DNA of 64,000 nt from Microcoleus asticus IPMA8 (GCF_013179805.1 NZ_SRRZ01000023.1:1-64000), one strand, 5' to 3'. Positions 1-8,341 are shown, counted from the first letter of the stretch. Notes: generated by a model from the sequence alone, not told the origin. Translations and numbers: made by a program.

Positions 1-880
1 GGTTTCGAGTGTTGCCACCCTTCCCTATTAACCTGCTGAAAGCAGGTGTGACGCTTTCGGATTTCTCCTTGGCGCGTCAACGAGCCGCACTGCCGCAATT
101 ATCCTGAGTTACCCGACGAACCGCTAATGCTTTTGCTGCCCAAGAACTTATCAACAGTTTCTGGAGTCTGCGTACTAGCTTGACATCACCACGATTAGAC
201 GCTTGATATATCCGCTTTTGCAATTTAAAAACGTTACGCTCTAGCTTTCGCCAGTTGATAGCGTTCCATTCATACATCGGTTTTTCTGCCGTGTTCATAA
301 CATATTCATTGCTACTTGTAGCTATACCATCCGTATTACCGTAAGTCCGTTAGCATATCCTCACCATTACAGTGAGGCGTTGGCTTTTGACTCAATCTCT
401 ACCACCTGTTACCTGGGAATCCAGATGTTTCGTCTTAGCTGACTGCTCGAAGTATTCGACCTCTCCGAGAGTAATCAGATGGGTTACTTCGTTCCTCATA
501 ACCATTGTTTTGTTCCGTTAGGATGTCACCTTTTCACCGAGTTTTTGGGTAACGTAGGTATGCCAATAAAAATCCTCATACCACCCTGTACTAATGCCCT
601 TTTGGGACTCCCAGCGCAAAAAGCCTTATTTCGCTGGTTCGCCGTAACGGTGATTCAGGCAGTGACTTCGCATTTGCTATCCATAGGAACTTGCTCACGG
701 GATACCACTTTAGGCTAGTAGTTCTTTCCGCTTTTATCCCCGCTTCACCGATTGAGGGCTAGTCGCTACAGTGGGGGATATGCTTTCACCTCTACGTCTG
801 AGGGGCAGGGCTTAACGATTTCTAGGATACTGACGCTCACCTGCAAGGTTATGAAGTTGTCATCTACAAGGGATTAAAGT
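1..880 (-). mobile_element. Truncated group II intron remnant
   Basis: This stretch reads on the minus strand as intron leader RNA (about 870 down to 300) followed by the first residues of an intron-encoded reverse transcriptase. The leader is rich in short helices and has no convincing gene of its own. Almost all of the reverse transcriptase is missing, and I could not find a domain V hairpin or a GUGYG 5' end, so both borders are uncertain. The 5' side abuts the right end of a TnpB element near 880-915. It is probably dead. Confidence 0.55.
77..298 (-). pseudogene. Group II intron reverse transcriptase/maturase, N-terminal fragment
   Basis: The 73 codons match the characteristic start of cyanobacterial group II intron reverse transcriptases (NTAEKPMYEWN, INWRKLERNVFKLQKRIYQA, LAVRRVTQDN). 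Intact relatives run to roughly 500-600 residues with RT, maturase (X) and often HNH domains. Here the frame diverges right after the conserved QDN and stops within a few codons, so RT motifs 1-7, the YADD active site and the maturase domain are gone. The protein cannot support splicing or mobility. Confidence 0.8.
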
Positions 881-918
881 GCGAACTCAATCATGATGGA
901 TTACCCTGTAGAAGCCAG

Positions 919-2199
919 TCATCCCCCGATTTCTCGGTTTCGACTGAACGAATCGCACTTAATCGCGGCGTTAACATCGCGATCGACCATTAAAGAATGT
1001 TGCTCATCCCAATAGCTTCGCATACCGCAATCGGTGAAAACAATTTCATTCCGATAGCACAGAACCATTGAGGTATAAGCAGGTTTTTGCGGAACGACGA
1101 CTGATCCAGCTTTTTCGGCTATGTATTCCAGCGTCTTAAAAAACTGACCGAACGCAGCATCCAGCCAAGACTTATTTAGTCCTGATTTAGCTGATTGACC
1201 GTTTGGGAGGTAAGTACCCTCATTATCTTGCTTAACTTTATTCCGTTTCGTTAAGTCTTTTAAGTTTAAGTCCTCATGAAAAAAGAATTTAGCTCCAGAC
1301 CTGACAAGTCTGTGAGCTGTTTTGTAGTGGAAATCTTGGCGACAGCGCGCTATTTTTTGGTGCTGTCTCGCTTCTTTTTTGGCTAATTTCCGTCGGGCTT
1401 TAGAACCGCGCTTCCGTTTGTTCCGCTTCCTTGATATCTGGTCTAACTTAGCTTGGTTTTTGCGAAGCGGTTTCAACGAAGGTAGCTTTTCCCCTGACGA
1501 TGTTGCTAAATAGACATCTTGATGTAGCACCGCATCCAACCCAATTGAGTTATCCCAGTTTGGGGTAACTTTATCAGGAATAAACTGGGGTACTGAAGCG
1601 TCTTCAAGCATTATCTGGATGAACCAACCGTCAGCCTTTCTAGTTACACTAATTTGCTTAATAGTGAATCCATCGGGGATTGGGCGGTGCATCCGAACTT
1701 TTATGACACCCAACTTCGGCAATCGGATATAAAACCAATTCTTGCGAACCAGCTTAATCCAGTCGTTATTAGCCGTAGAAAAAGTCATCGTCCGGTAATC
1801 CGCTTCAGTCTTGAATCGGGGCTTACCCGATCGCCCGCCTTTACTGTCCCCTACGATAAACCGCTCAAAGGCTTTATCTACTCGCTTAGAAACATCTTGC
1901 AGAATAGTTGAATCTACCTGCTTGAAGTCCAATAGCTCGCCACTGTGGAAGACTTTTACTAGGTCTTTTTTGATGACTGGTAATTGTTGTTTTTGGGAAT
2001 AGTAGTTAGGCTGTTCACGAGGCGTAGAGATGCTAGCAACTAATGGGCAAGCATTTATAGCAGTCCGGTTACTCTCCCACCAATCAAATCGATCGCCTAG
2101 CTGCCTGTTGTACCAATAGCGACAAATCCTCAACCAATGATTTAGGCTTAACTTTTGAATGGTGTTGGGATAGAACTGATACTGATATGTTACTTTCAT
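919..2199 (-). CDS. tnpB: TnpB-type RNA-guided nuclease of the IS200/IS605 group
   Basis: TnpB proteins are RuvC-fold nucleases guided by an RNA made from the element's right end, and are ancestors of Cas12. RuvC residues are visible counting from the ATG at 2199: Asp about 222 (GLDAV), Glu about 309 (FFHEDLNLKDL) and Asp about 406 (MVDRDVNAA). An open frame extends 21 codons upstream, but the internal ATG before KVTYQYQFYPN is the usual start of the family. The C-terminal zinc finger is degenerate: only two cysteines remain in the TSMVLCYRNEIVFTDC region instead of two CxxC pairs, as in many cyanobacterial copies. No TnpA gene is present. The guide RNA would lie in the last part of the gene and the region near 860-930, where inverted sequence (TCTACA..GGG / CCCTGTAGA) is present. 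Confidence 0.85.
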   Translation of the reverse strand: MKVTYQYQFYPNTIQKLSLNHWLRICRYWYNRQLGDRFDWWESNRTAINACPLVASISTPREQPNYYSQKQQLPVIKKDLVKVFHSGELLDFKQVDSTILQDVSKRVDKAFERFIVGDSKGGRSGKPRFKTEADYRTMTFSTANNDWIKLVRKNWFYIRLPKLGVIKVRMHRPIPDGFTIKQISVTRKADGWFIQIMLEDASVPQFIPDKVTPNWDNSIGLDAVLHQDVYLATSSGEKLPSLKPLRKNQAKLDQISRKRNKRKRGSKARRKLAKKEARQHQKIARCRQDFHYKTAHRLVRSGAKFFFHEDLNLKDLTKRNKVKQDNEGTYLPNGQSAKSGLNKSWLDAAFGQFFKTLEYIAEKAGSVVVPQKPAYTSMVLCYRNEIVFTDCGMRSYWDEQHSLMVDRDVNAAIKCDSFSRNREIGG

Positions 2200-2407
2200 T
2201 GCGCTACGACCTTTACGCATTTGCTGAGAATAAAAATACCAGAAAAAACTATATTGTGTCAAGCAGTAATTTAATAATTATGTCAAGTAACGATGTTGGC
2301 AAATAAAGATTTGTTCATATCGTCATCCACACCTTCATTGCTCGCCCGCTATGCTGGCGAGGACATGAAAATGTGGAATCCTCGATTCACGCGCCTCTCA
2401 TCCCACA

Positions 2408-2866
2408 CTAATCAAGCTTGTGTGTGTTCTCAATCTGTTCTAAATACTGCAATTCGGTGGGAGTAAGAGCCGTTGTTCTTTCTAACAAGTTGAGGATTTC
2501 TATCTCAAAAGGATCTAGATTTCCTAATTGGTGAAGTCGGCCAGTGCGATCGCAAATTTCTTGAAGTCCGGGTTGATTGTCTAGCGGTACAGCAGTGAGA
2601 GCCGAGTGTTTGAATGTGTACAAGTGCATAGTAACGGTGGGGATGTGTCGCATCTACACAGTGGCGGTTTTCTCGCCGACTGACTGAATGCGGCCTAACC
2701 TGCCGTTAACGTCCTGGCGAGCTGGCGCGTACACCTCTACTAAGGAACCAATTTTGAGCGTCAGGTGGTGAGCGATGGCAGGTTGCTTTTCAGGTTTTAC
2801 CGAACGACATTGCCCCTGTAAAGTTTTGGCAACTTGAGCCGGACGACTACGAGCATCATTTGCCAG
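2408..2866 (-). pseudogene. Duplicated C-terminal fragment of the ParB-like gene
   Basis: The minus strand translates to a close copy of residues from about 269 to the end of the ParB-like protein encoded at 4212-5450, covering the KIGSLVEVYAP module and the LTPTELQYLEQIE tail. A TGG codon (the Trp before MRHIP) is TAG here, splitting the fragment. Similarity begins abruptly at about 2866. The residual 81-codon frame at 2408-2653 is therefore a remnant and not an independent gene. Confidence 0.85.
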
Positions 2867-2927
2867 TATAATTGGTATATTGCCAACATCTTAGCTAAAA
2901 ACATCATCGATTGGCTTATAAACAACT

Positions 2928-3263
2928 ATGCCAACTTCAACGATCAATGTTCAACTCAAAGAAATTATTGCCCAAATCCGCCAGGGATTAGAAAATCTTT
3001 ATGGCGAACAGTTAATCCGAATCATTCTCTATGGTTCCCAAGCCAGAGGCGATGCTAGACCGGACTCCGATATTGATATATTAATCCTTCTCAAACAACC
3101 CTTCAATTACTCCCAAGAAAGCGAGCGTATTTCTGTTTTGATTGCCGATATATGCTTAGAACATACCGTCGTGATTAGCTGTATGTTTGCCACACTTCAG
3201 AAGTACCAAGAGTATGAAAGCGGTTTCTTTCGCAATATCCGTCGCGAAGGAGTCCCAATATGA
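2928..3263 (+). CDS. MNT-domain nucleotidyltransferase (MntA-like antitoxin)
   Basis: This is a minimal nucleotidyltransferase of 111 residues. The signature GSQARGDARPDSDIDILI (GSx10DxD type) gives the nucleotide-binding glycine-serine and two metal-binding aspartates at about residues 41-58. In characterised MntA-HepT pairs the MNT protein adds AMP to the HEPN toxin and neutralises it. The stop codon overlaps the start of the HEPN gene (ATGA at 3260-3263), so the two are translationally coupled. The context between two copies of a ParB-gene tail suggests a mobile or plasmid-stabilising cassette. Confidence 0.88.
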   Translation: MPTSTINVQLKEIIAQIRQGLENLYGEQLIRIILYGSQARGDARPDSDIDILILLKQPFNYSQESERISVLIADICLEHTVVISCMFATLQKYQEYESGFFRNIRREGVPI

Positions 3264-3655
3264 ACCCAGAGCAACAAAGGTTACTTGATAAAGCTGATAG
3301 AACTTTGCAGGCTGCACGGGTTTTATGTGAGCAAGGCTTTTTTGATTCTGCCGCTTCCCGCGCTTATTATGTGATGTTTTACATAGTCACTGCATTTTTA
3401 GAGTCAGAGAAATTATCTTATTCTCGCCACTCCGCTGTCATCGCCGGTTTCGGTCAAAAATTTGCTCGTTCGGGCCGCGTTCCGGTGCAGTTCCATCGTT
3501 ACCTAATAGATGCCCAAAAAACTCGATTAGAAGCTGACTATAACGCTGATATACAAATCTCACAAACAGACGCAGTGCAAACAATAGATCGGGCAGAAGA
3601 AATGCTCAACTTTGCTTTGGCAAATATTGATTCTATTCCTCCATCCTCTCCTTGA
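3260..3655 (+). CDS. HEPN-domain protein (HepT-like toxin partner)
   Basis: A 131-residue, all-helical HEPN protein. The motif DSAASRAYYVMFYIVTAFL near residues 28-46 is the typical core helix of HEPN partners of MNT nucleotidyltransferases, followed by SRHSAVIAGFGQKFA. HEPN toxins of this kind are RNases or their inactive relatives. I do not see an unambiguous Rx4-6H motif, so catalytic status is open. It is coupled to the MNT gene by a 4-bp overlap, which supports a toxin-antitoxin module. Confidence 0.85.
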   Translation: MNPEQQRLLDKADRTLQAARVLCEQGFFDSAASRAYYVMFYIVTAFLESEKLSYSRHSAVIAGFGQKFARSGRVPVQFHRYLIDAQKTRLEADYNADIQISQTDAVQTIDRAEEMLNFALANIDSIPPSSP

Positions 3656-3698
3656 TTGAGTAGATAGCCTGCTTTCCACTCCTGCACCCGCCAACTAA

Positions 3699-3763
3699 AG
3701 AAACCGGGTTTTTCAGCAGATTCAACACTGCGATTCAGTATTTTCGTAAAAAACCCGGTTTCT
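3699..3763. repeat. Inverted repeat of the AAACCGGGTTT type
   Basis: Two perfect 15-nt arms (AGAAACCGGGTTTTT at 3699-3713 and AAAAACCCGGTTTCT at 3749-3763) flank a 35-nt spacer just downstream of the HEPN gene. Similar AAACCCGG(T) sequence occurs near 24968-25040. This is the kind of dispersed palindrome common between cyanobacterial genes and may act as a transcription terminator. Confidence 0.7.
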
Positions 3764-3895
3764 GGGCCTCCCTCTTTGAGTCCTATATATTAACTTTTAT
3801 TATAAAAACTCCGATTTTGCGTAAAAATACCCCGCGAAATCCCAATACACAATAGAAGGCTTTCACCTTCGGAGCAAATTCACTCCCCAAAAACT

Positions 3896-4203
3896 ATGAC
3901 AGCCACAACTATGCCGATCGCCCCGATCGCCCCTTACAGCCACCGTCTAGCCACCGCAACCGACGCAAAGGATCTCGCCCCTCTCTGGCAAGCATTCGCT
4001 GCTGAACGCGAATCGATCGACCCCTCAATGCTAGTCAAACCTAACTTTGAATTTGAAAAATACGTCATCAATTAAATCAAAAAACCCCTTTCTTTCTGCT
4101 GGTTATTAGAACACAGCGACAGCATCATCGGTTGTCTATTTATCTACTATTACGACGAAGCCCCGCCTGCAAATCTCCCCGAATATTTGATTCAGCAACA
4201 CCA
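3896..4203 (+). pseudogene. GNAT-family acetyltransferase, interrupted and truncated
   Basis: From the ATG at 3896 the sequence reads as a GNAT N-terminus (SHRLATATDAKDLAPLWQAF, then FCWLLEHSDSIIGCLFIYYY), but an in-frame TAA follows KYVIN at about 4072-4074. The frame stays open past it, so this is a nonsense mutation and not a short gene. Similarity ends at the border with the neighbouring ParB-like gene tail near 4205, so the acetyl-CoA binding half is missing. No active product is expected. Confidence 0.7.
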
Positions 4204-4211
4204 TGAGGCAC

Positions 4212-5450
4212 TCAATCAAGTTTGTGTCTATCCTCAATCTGTTCTAAATACTGCAATTCGGTGGGAGTAAGAACCGTTGCTCTTTCTAACAAGTTCAGAA
4301 TTTCGACTTCAAACGGATCTAGATTTCCTAATTTGTGAAGTCGGTCAGTGCGATCGCAAATTTCTTGAAGTCCGGGTTGATTTTCGAGCGGCCGGGCGGT
4401 GAGAGCTGAGTGTTTGAAGGTATGCAAATTCATGGCAAGAGTAGGGATGTGCCGCATCCACACGGTAGCCGTTTTCTCGCCCACTGACTGAATGCGCCCC
4501 AACCGACCGTTAACGTCCTGGCGATCGGGCGCGTACACTTCCACCAAGGAACCAATTTTGAGCGTCAGGTGGTGGGCGATCTTAGGTTCGCCTTCAGGTT
4601 TTACTTTTTTGTCGCGCCCCTGTAAAGTTTTGGCAACCTGAGCCGGATTGCTGCGAGTGTCGTTTGCCAAAGCGATGACCTGCTTCTTGGTCAGCCCAGC
4701 AGAGCGATTCAGTATTTTCCACTTCACTTCGTCCCCTCCAATAAAACTGAGAGCATCCACAGCTCGAGTAAATTGGGCATCCCGGTAAATCGTTCTGGGG
4801 GAAGCTTTGAACCGTTCTCCTAACTCTCGTGCTGTTTTGTCTGTCAAGCTGCCATTTTGACAGCTTGCGCCTTCTGGCATTGTTTTGTCTGTCAAGTGGT
4901 CATTTTGACAGCTTGCCTCATCTGGCATTGTTTTGTCTGTCAAGCTGCCATTTTGACAGCTTGCTCTATCTGGCGATATTTTGTCTGTCAAACTGTCAAA
5001 ATGACAGTTTGCCGAACGCTTGCCCCCGTGAGATTCCTTGGTCAGCTCGTACCAGGTGCCGCGCAGGTAGCTAACGGATTCTGGCGTCAAGCTGCGCCGT
5101 CCCAGTTGGTTGGCGATCGTCCAGACCTTGACTGCATTTCGACTGTCAAAAGACATCTCTACAATTTTGTATGGTATGCCGTGCGCGGTACAGATGGCGA
5201 ACCTGTTGTGGCCGTCGATGAGAAGCTTTTCCTCGACCCAGACTACTAACGGATCGCGGCATCCTTCCTCCAGAATGCTCGCTTGCAGGGCGGCTTTTTC
5301 GTCTTTACTCAGGGGAGGAATGAGAGATTGAAATTCGGGGTCGATTCGCAGTTGTTTCGCAGCACAAGAGGTACACCCTCCAATACCCCCCGGCAAAACA
5401 ATTAACGCTTGCGGCTCCCGATCGTCTGCTTCTGATTGCATTTGACGCAT
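4212..5450 (-). CDS. ParB-like nuclease/partition-family DNA-binding protein
   Basis: The N-terminal third (LSKDEKAALQASILEEG, KLLIDGHNRFAIC) is a ParB/Srx-type domain, with DGHNR in place of the usual GERR box. Next come four tandem 16-residue units ending ..LTDK, a helix-turn-helix-like stretch (ARELGERFKASPRTIYRDAQF) and a C-terminal KOW-like module (KIGSLVEVYAPDRQDVNGRLGRIQ). Such proteins act in plasmid partition or gene regulation. Two upstream starts are possible: a TTG at 5474, or the ATG at 5450 chosen here; neither has a clear ribosome site. There is no adjacent parA. A degenerate copy of its 3' end lies at 2408-2866. Confidence 0.75.
   Translation of the reverse strand: MRQMQSEADDREPQALIVLPGGIGGCTSCAAKQLRIDPEFQSLIPPLSKDEKAALQASILEEGCRDPLVVWVEEKLLIDGHNRFAICTAHGIPYKIVEMSFDSRNAVKVWTIANQLGRRSLTPESVSYLRGTWYELTKESHGGKRSANCHFDSLTDKISPDRASCQNGSLTDKTMPDEASCQNDHLTDKTMPEGASCQNGSLTDKTARELGERFKASPRTIYRDAQFTRAVDALSFIGGDEVKWKILNRSAGLTKKQVIALANDTRSNPAQVAKTLQGRDKKVKPEGEPKIAHHLTLKIGSLVEVYAPDRQDVNGRLGRIQSVGEKTATVWMRHIPTLAMNLHTFKHSALTARPLENQPGLQEICDRTDRLHKLGNLDPFEVEILNLLERATVLTPTELQYLEQIEDRHKLD
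4839..5006 (-). repeat. 48-bp tandem repeats inside the ParB-like gene
   Basis: About 3.5 units of 48 bp encode the repeated peptide pattern CQNGSLTDKTMPDEAS. At the DNA level each unit contains a dyad, CTGTCAA..TTTTGACAG, so the coding repeat is also a series of regularly spaced palindromic sites. The 48-bp length keeps the reading frame, so copy number can vary without frameshift. Confidence 0.85.
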
Positions 5451-5479
5451 TCCTGGCGAGTTTGTTGAATGCAAGGCTC

Positions 5480-5522
5480 GCCCGCGCTCGACCGCAACCG
5501 GAGTAGGGGAGTCAGCGCGGGC
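5480..5522 (-). promoter_or_regulatory. Hairpin in the leader of the ParB-like gene
   Basis: Perfect 9-bp arms GCCCGCGCT (5480-5488) and AGCGCGGGC (5514-5522) surround a 25-nt loop. The structure sits 30 nt upstream of the chosen start and could be an operator or a leader hairpin controlling this gene. Confidence 0.5.
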
Positions 5523-5619
5523 AGGAATTTTCTTGAACTATTCAACACTAACATAGTTATCGTCGAGAAGCCTCCAGAAAATGCGAAAATAGTAAAAAAA
5601 AGGAAATGCTATCGACGCT

Positions 5620-5853
5620 ATGTCACCCAGGAAAGGAATTCACCCCCATCCCAACTCACTAGCCAACCTCAACCGCTCTGGGGGACAACCCCGCTATGAA
5701 GAACCCAAGAAGCAAAGAAATATTCAGGTAACATCGGTAGGATGGGAAGGAATTCGCGCGATCGCCATTGAACGCGGATTGAGTCTCAACGAGTTGATAG
5801 AACAGATTGGCCGGGGTCTGATTCCCCTTGACACTGGTGAAAAAAGTAACTAA
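5620..5853 (+). CDS. Small ribbon-helix-helix-like DNA-binding protein
   Basis: A 77-residue basic protein whose second half (IQVTSVGWEGIRAIAIERGLSLNELIEQIGRG) has the strand-helix-helix pattern of CopG/Arc-type regulators: a short beta strand, then two helices with a turn at GLSLNE. Such proteins commonly regulate plasmid copy number, partition or toxin genes. It is divergent from the ParB-like gene, whose control region it may bind. A second, decayed copy of its 3' half lies at 7571-7780 beyond an insertion sequence. Fold assignment is by pattern only. Confidence 0.6.
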   Translation: MSPRKGIHPHPNSLANLNRSGGQPRYEEPKKQRNIQVTSVGWEGIRAIAIERGLSLNELIEQIGRGLIPLDTGEKSN

Positions 5854-6005
5854 TTGCCAGATATGGAAAGGGAGGTTAGAGCAAAAAAACTTTCTATCAA
5901 CTCGTTACTAAAAGTTTTATTGATAGTAACAACGGTGTTTTTATCGGTCAAAAAATGTTCCAACTTACGGTATTGTGCCCTGCCCATGTATCAGGAAAAA
6001 ATATA

Positions 6006-6626
6006 ATGGTTCAATCACCTCCAAAACTTATAACTGTTGATGAATTTATTACAAACTACGGCGACAGCGATTGTTACGAACTGATTGATGGTGAATTAAC
6101 CGAAATGGAACCAACAGGGCCGCACGAACAAATATCCGGTTTTCTGGGACGAAAACTGAATGTAGAAATTGACCGCCTGGATCTACCCTACCTTATCCCC
6201 CCTCGCTGTCTTATCAAACTATTAGGAACAGCAACAGCCTTTCGCCCCGATGTGCTTGTATTAGACCAAACTCGACTAATTAATGAACCTTTGTGGCAAC
6301 AAAAACCTGTAATTACATCAGGTTCCTCACTTAAACTGATTGCTGAAGTCGTTAGCACCAACTGGCAAAACGATTACGCTCGCAAAGTTGAAGATTACGC
6401 CATACTAGGAGTGCCTGAGTATTGGATTGTTGACTATTTGGGCATTGGTGGCAGAGAATATATTGGCAAACCCAAACAGCCGACAGTTATTATTTGTACG
6501 CTGCGAGAAGACGAGTATCAAAAACAGTTGTTTCAAAATGACGATCTGCTTATTTCATCAATCTTTCCCGACTTGCAATTAACCGCACAAAAAATCTTCG
6601 CGGCCGGCAGATATGCTGCTATGTAG
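6006..6626 (+). CDS. Uma2-family endonuclease-like protein
   Basis: Uma2 (DUF820) proteins have a PD-(D/E)XK nuclease fold and are extremely abundant in cyanobacteria, often mobile; their physiological substrate is not established. The family pattern is clear: ITVDEFI near the N-terminus, YELIDGELTEMEPTGPHEQI, FRPDVLVLD (catalytic Asp), LIAEVVS (Glu) and YARKVEDYAILGVPEYWIVD. The ATG at 6006 is preferred over one 51 nt upstream because the family starts shortly before the TVDEF motif. The stop lies only a few bases before an IS5-type insertion, so the extreme C-terminus could have been altered by it. Confidence 0.85.
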   Translation: MVQSPPKLITVDEFITNYGDSDCYELIDGELTEMEPTGPHEQISGFLGRKLNVEIDRLDLPYLIPPRCLIKLLGTATAFRPDVLVLDQTRLINEPLWQQKPVITSGSSLKLIAEVVSTNWQNDYARKVEDYAILGVPEYWIVDYLGIGGREYIGKPKQPTVIICTLREDEYQKQLFQNDDLLISSIFPDLQLTAQKIFAAGRYAAM

Positions 6627-6629
6627 CTT

Positions 6630-7572
6630 ATAGAACCCATTTGACATCTTATGAGGTTTTGAATTAAGGTACTCCTCAGCATCTAAAATCTAATGCTAAT
6701 GGCGTATTCCAGTGACCTGACTGATGCAGAATGGGAAATTTTTGAACCCTTATTGCAAAAGATACTACCAACTAAGAAGCAGACTCGACCGACCAACTGG
6801 ACAAAGCGAGAGATCTTCAATGGAATTCTCTATCAACTGAAAAATGGGTGCAATTGGCAAGACTTACCCAAAGACCTCCCCCCTTATTCCACCGTCTATT
6901 GGCACTACAAACAGTGGCGAGCCGCTGGGGTATTCGAGGAACTGATGAGTGTCTTACATGGACAAGTGCGTGAACAGGTAAAAAAAAAACCGCACTGGAC
7001 GACGTTGATCATCATTGACTCCCAAGCGGTGAAAAATACCTGCAATGCCAGTGTGGAGTCGAAAGGTTTTTGTTTCTACAAAGCCACCAACGGCATTAAA
7101 AGACATCTAGCTATTGATACCCTTGGGTTTCCCTTCTTTACGCACTGCACTCGCGCCAATCTCTCGGATGATGCCGGATTAATTGAGATGTTTACTCTCA
7201 ACATCGACTACTTCAAGTCAAAACCTATCGATATTCCCAAGATTACCATCCTTCTAGATCACGGGTATCACCCAGAATATTTGACTCAGGAGTTAGAGCG
7301 GATTTACCCGGAGATCATGACCAAAATCCAGTTTCAACTTTCTCCGAAACTCTCAAAACAAGAGAAAGCAGCACAAGGAAAATGTGGATTTGTTCCGGCA
7401 GTAGCCAGATGGGTGATCGAGCGCTCCAACGCTTGGATGGAGCGTTGTAAAATTCTGGTTAAGAACTTTGAACGAACCCTAGCTGGTGCCACTGCCAAAC
7501 TTAACCTCTGCTTCATCAGGCTAATGATTAAGAGGCTTGCAGTCCCTTCCTAAGATGTCAAATGGGTTCTAT
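6630..7572 (+). mobile_element. IS5-type insertion sequence, complete
   Basis: Perfect 22-bp terminal inverted repeats lie at 6630-6651 (ATAGAACCCATTTGACATCT..) and 7551-7572. The outermost bases read TA on both sides, compatible with a 2-bp TA target duplication, which would make the element proper about 939 bp. It carries one intact transposase. The sequence right of the element resembles the small RHH-like gene at 5620, so the insertion sits at the edge of a duplicated segment. Confidence 0.88.
6699..7553 (+). CDS. IS5-family DDE transposase
   Basis: A full-length transposase of about 284 residues. The N-terminus SSDLTDAEWEIFEPLL and the block NGCNWQDLPKDLPPYSTVYWHYKQW are hallmarks of this IS5 branch (DUF4096). 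DDE residues are present: Asp in IIDSQAVKN, Asp in LLDHGYHPEYL and Glu in VIERSNAWMERCK. The ATG at 6699 is used; a second ATG lies 6 nt upstream. No frameshift is seen and both terminal repeats are intact, so the element is probably active or recently so. Confidence 0.9.
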   Translation: MAYSSDLTDAEWEIFEPLLQKILPTKKQTRPTNWTKREIFNGILYQLKNGCNWQDLPKDLPPYSTVYWHYKQWRAAGVFEELMSVLHGQVREQVKKKPHWTTLIIIDSQAVKNTCNASVESKGFCFYKATNGIKRHLAIDTLGFPFFTHCTRANLSDDAGLIEMFTLNIDYFKSKPIDIPKITILLDHGYHPEYLTQELERIYPEIMTKIQFQLSPKLSKQEKAAQGKCGFVPAVARWVIERSNAWMERCKILVKNFERTLAGATAKLNLCFIRLMIKRLAVPS

Positions 7573-7780
7573 ATCCAGGTAACGTCGGTAGGATGGAGAG
7601 AATTCGTGCGGTGCGATCGTCGCAATTGAACGGGGATTGAGTCTCAACGAGTTGATAGAACAGATGGGCAGGGGTCTGATTCCCTTTGGCAATGGTGAAA
7701 AAAGTAACTAATCGCCAGATATGGAAAGGGAGGTTAGATAAAAAAAACTTTCTATCAACTCGTTACCAGAAGTTTTTTTG
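7571..7780 (+). pseudogene. Decayed copy of the small RHH-like gene and its downstream region
   Basis: About 200 bp are highly similar to 5725-5925, covering the second half of the RHH-like gene (..VTSVGW, then LSLNELIEQMGRGLIP), the stop, and the following purine-rich stretch with the TTTCTATCAACTCGTTA hairpin sequence. Small indels break the frame near 7600, and the 5' half is absent. It is a duplicated fragment, possibly left when the IS5-type element arrived. Confidence 0.75.
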
Positions 7781-7819
7781 AAAAAGAACACTAATTTAGT
7801 CGTTGATTCTTCGAGCATT

Positions 7820-8341
7820 TTAACTAGCTTTCAAAATTTGCTCAATTAGGGAGACAACTTGCTGCGGTCGATGCTCAAAGTGCTTCTTAATTTGAAATTT
7901 TAACGAATCTGCTGGCACATCTTTTTTGTTGAGTTTAAGGCGAATATGCTCACTTCGTGGGAGAGTGGAATTGAGCGCTCGAATAACGGTGCGGCATTGT
8001 CGAAGAGTGAGGCTATCGACTTGAATGAAGGGTAGATTAAATGTGTCGGTATCGAGTTGAATATTAGAAGCAAATTCGGCTTTAACTTGTAGCGAAAAGC
8101 TGAGGCGCTGTTCTTCTGTGGGTTCTGGAGTTGCTGCACCTTCGGCAACAGTAGGAAAGGAAGCAATTTTATTGAGAAGAGGCACAAAATCTGGGGCAAG
8201 TTCTGCTGAGAGTTTTTCAGAAGGATTCATCCGCTTCGATGCTAACAGCGTAGCGATATAGTGAACAATTAAGCCACCGTAACCAAAAAATACCACAGTT
8301 TCAATTGTGAGGGTGAGAAAATGCTGAATACGTTCGTACAT
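7820..8341 (-). CDS. Hypothetical protein with one N-terminal membrane segment
   Basis: The first 30 residues from the ATG at 8341 include a hydrophobic stretch (VVFFGYGGLIVHYIATLLA) that looks like a membrane anchor. The remainder is soluble and mixed in charge, with a C-terminal half (TLRQCRTVIRALNSTLPRSEHIRLKLNKK) that may be a DNA-binding helical domain. I do not recognise the family. An earlier ATG exists 24 nt upstream. A 6-bp GC-rich hairpin lies about 30 nt before the start. It reads in the same direction as the next two genes, consistent with a loose plasmid-type cluster. Confidence 0.55.
   Translation of the reverse strand: MYERIQHFLTLTIETVVFFGYGGLIVHYIATLLASKRMNPSEKLSAELAPDFVPLLNKIASFPTVAEGAATPEPTEEQRLSFSLQVKAEFASNIQLDTDTFNLPFIQVDSLTLRQCRTVIRALNSTLPRSEHIRLKLNKKDVPADSLKFQIKKHFEHRPQQVVSLIEQILKAS

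Noticed and set aside
479..718. 79-codon plus-strand frame
   Set aside because: It lies in group II intron leader RNA read in the opposite direction and has no family pattern.
2834..3058. Plus-strand frame overlapping the MNT gene
   Set aside because: The frame overlapping at 2928-3263 holds the clear nucleotidyltransferase motif; this one is a shadow.
4839..5006. CRISPR-like regular spacing
   Set aside because: The units are contiguous 48-bp tandem repeats within a coding frame with no unique spacers and no cas genes nearby.
4829..5249. Plus-strand open frames rich in Cys and Leu over the ParB-like gene
   Set aside because: They are antisense to the 48-bp coding repeats; the repeat units create long opposite frames with no ribosome site or family pattern.
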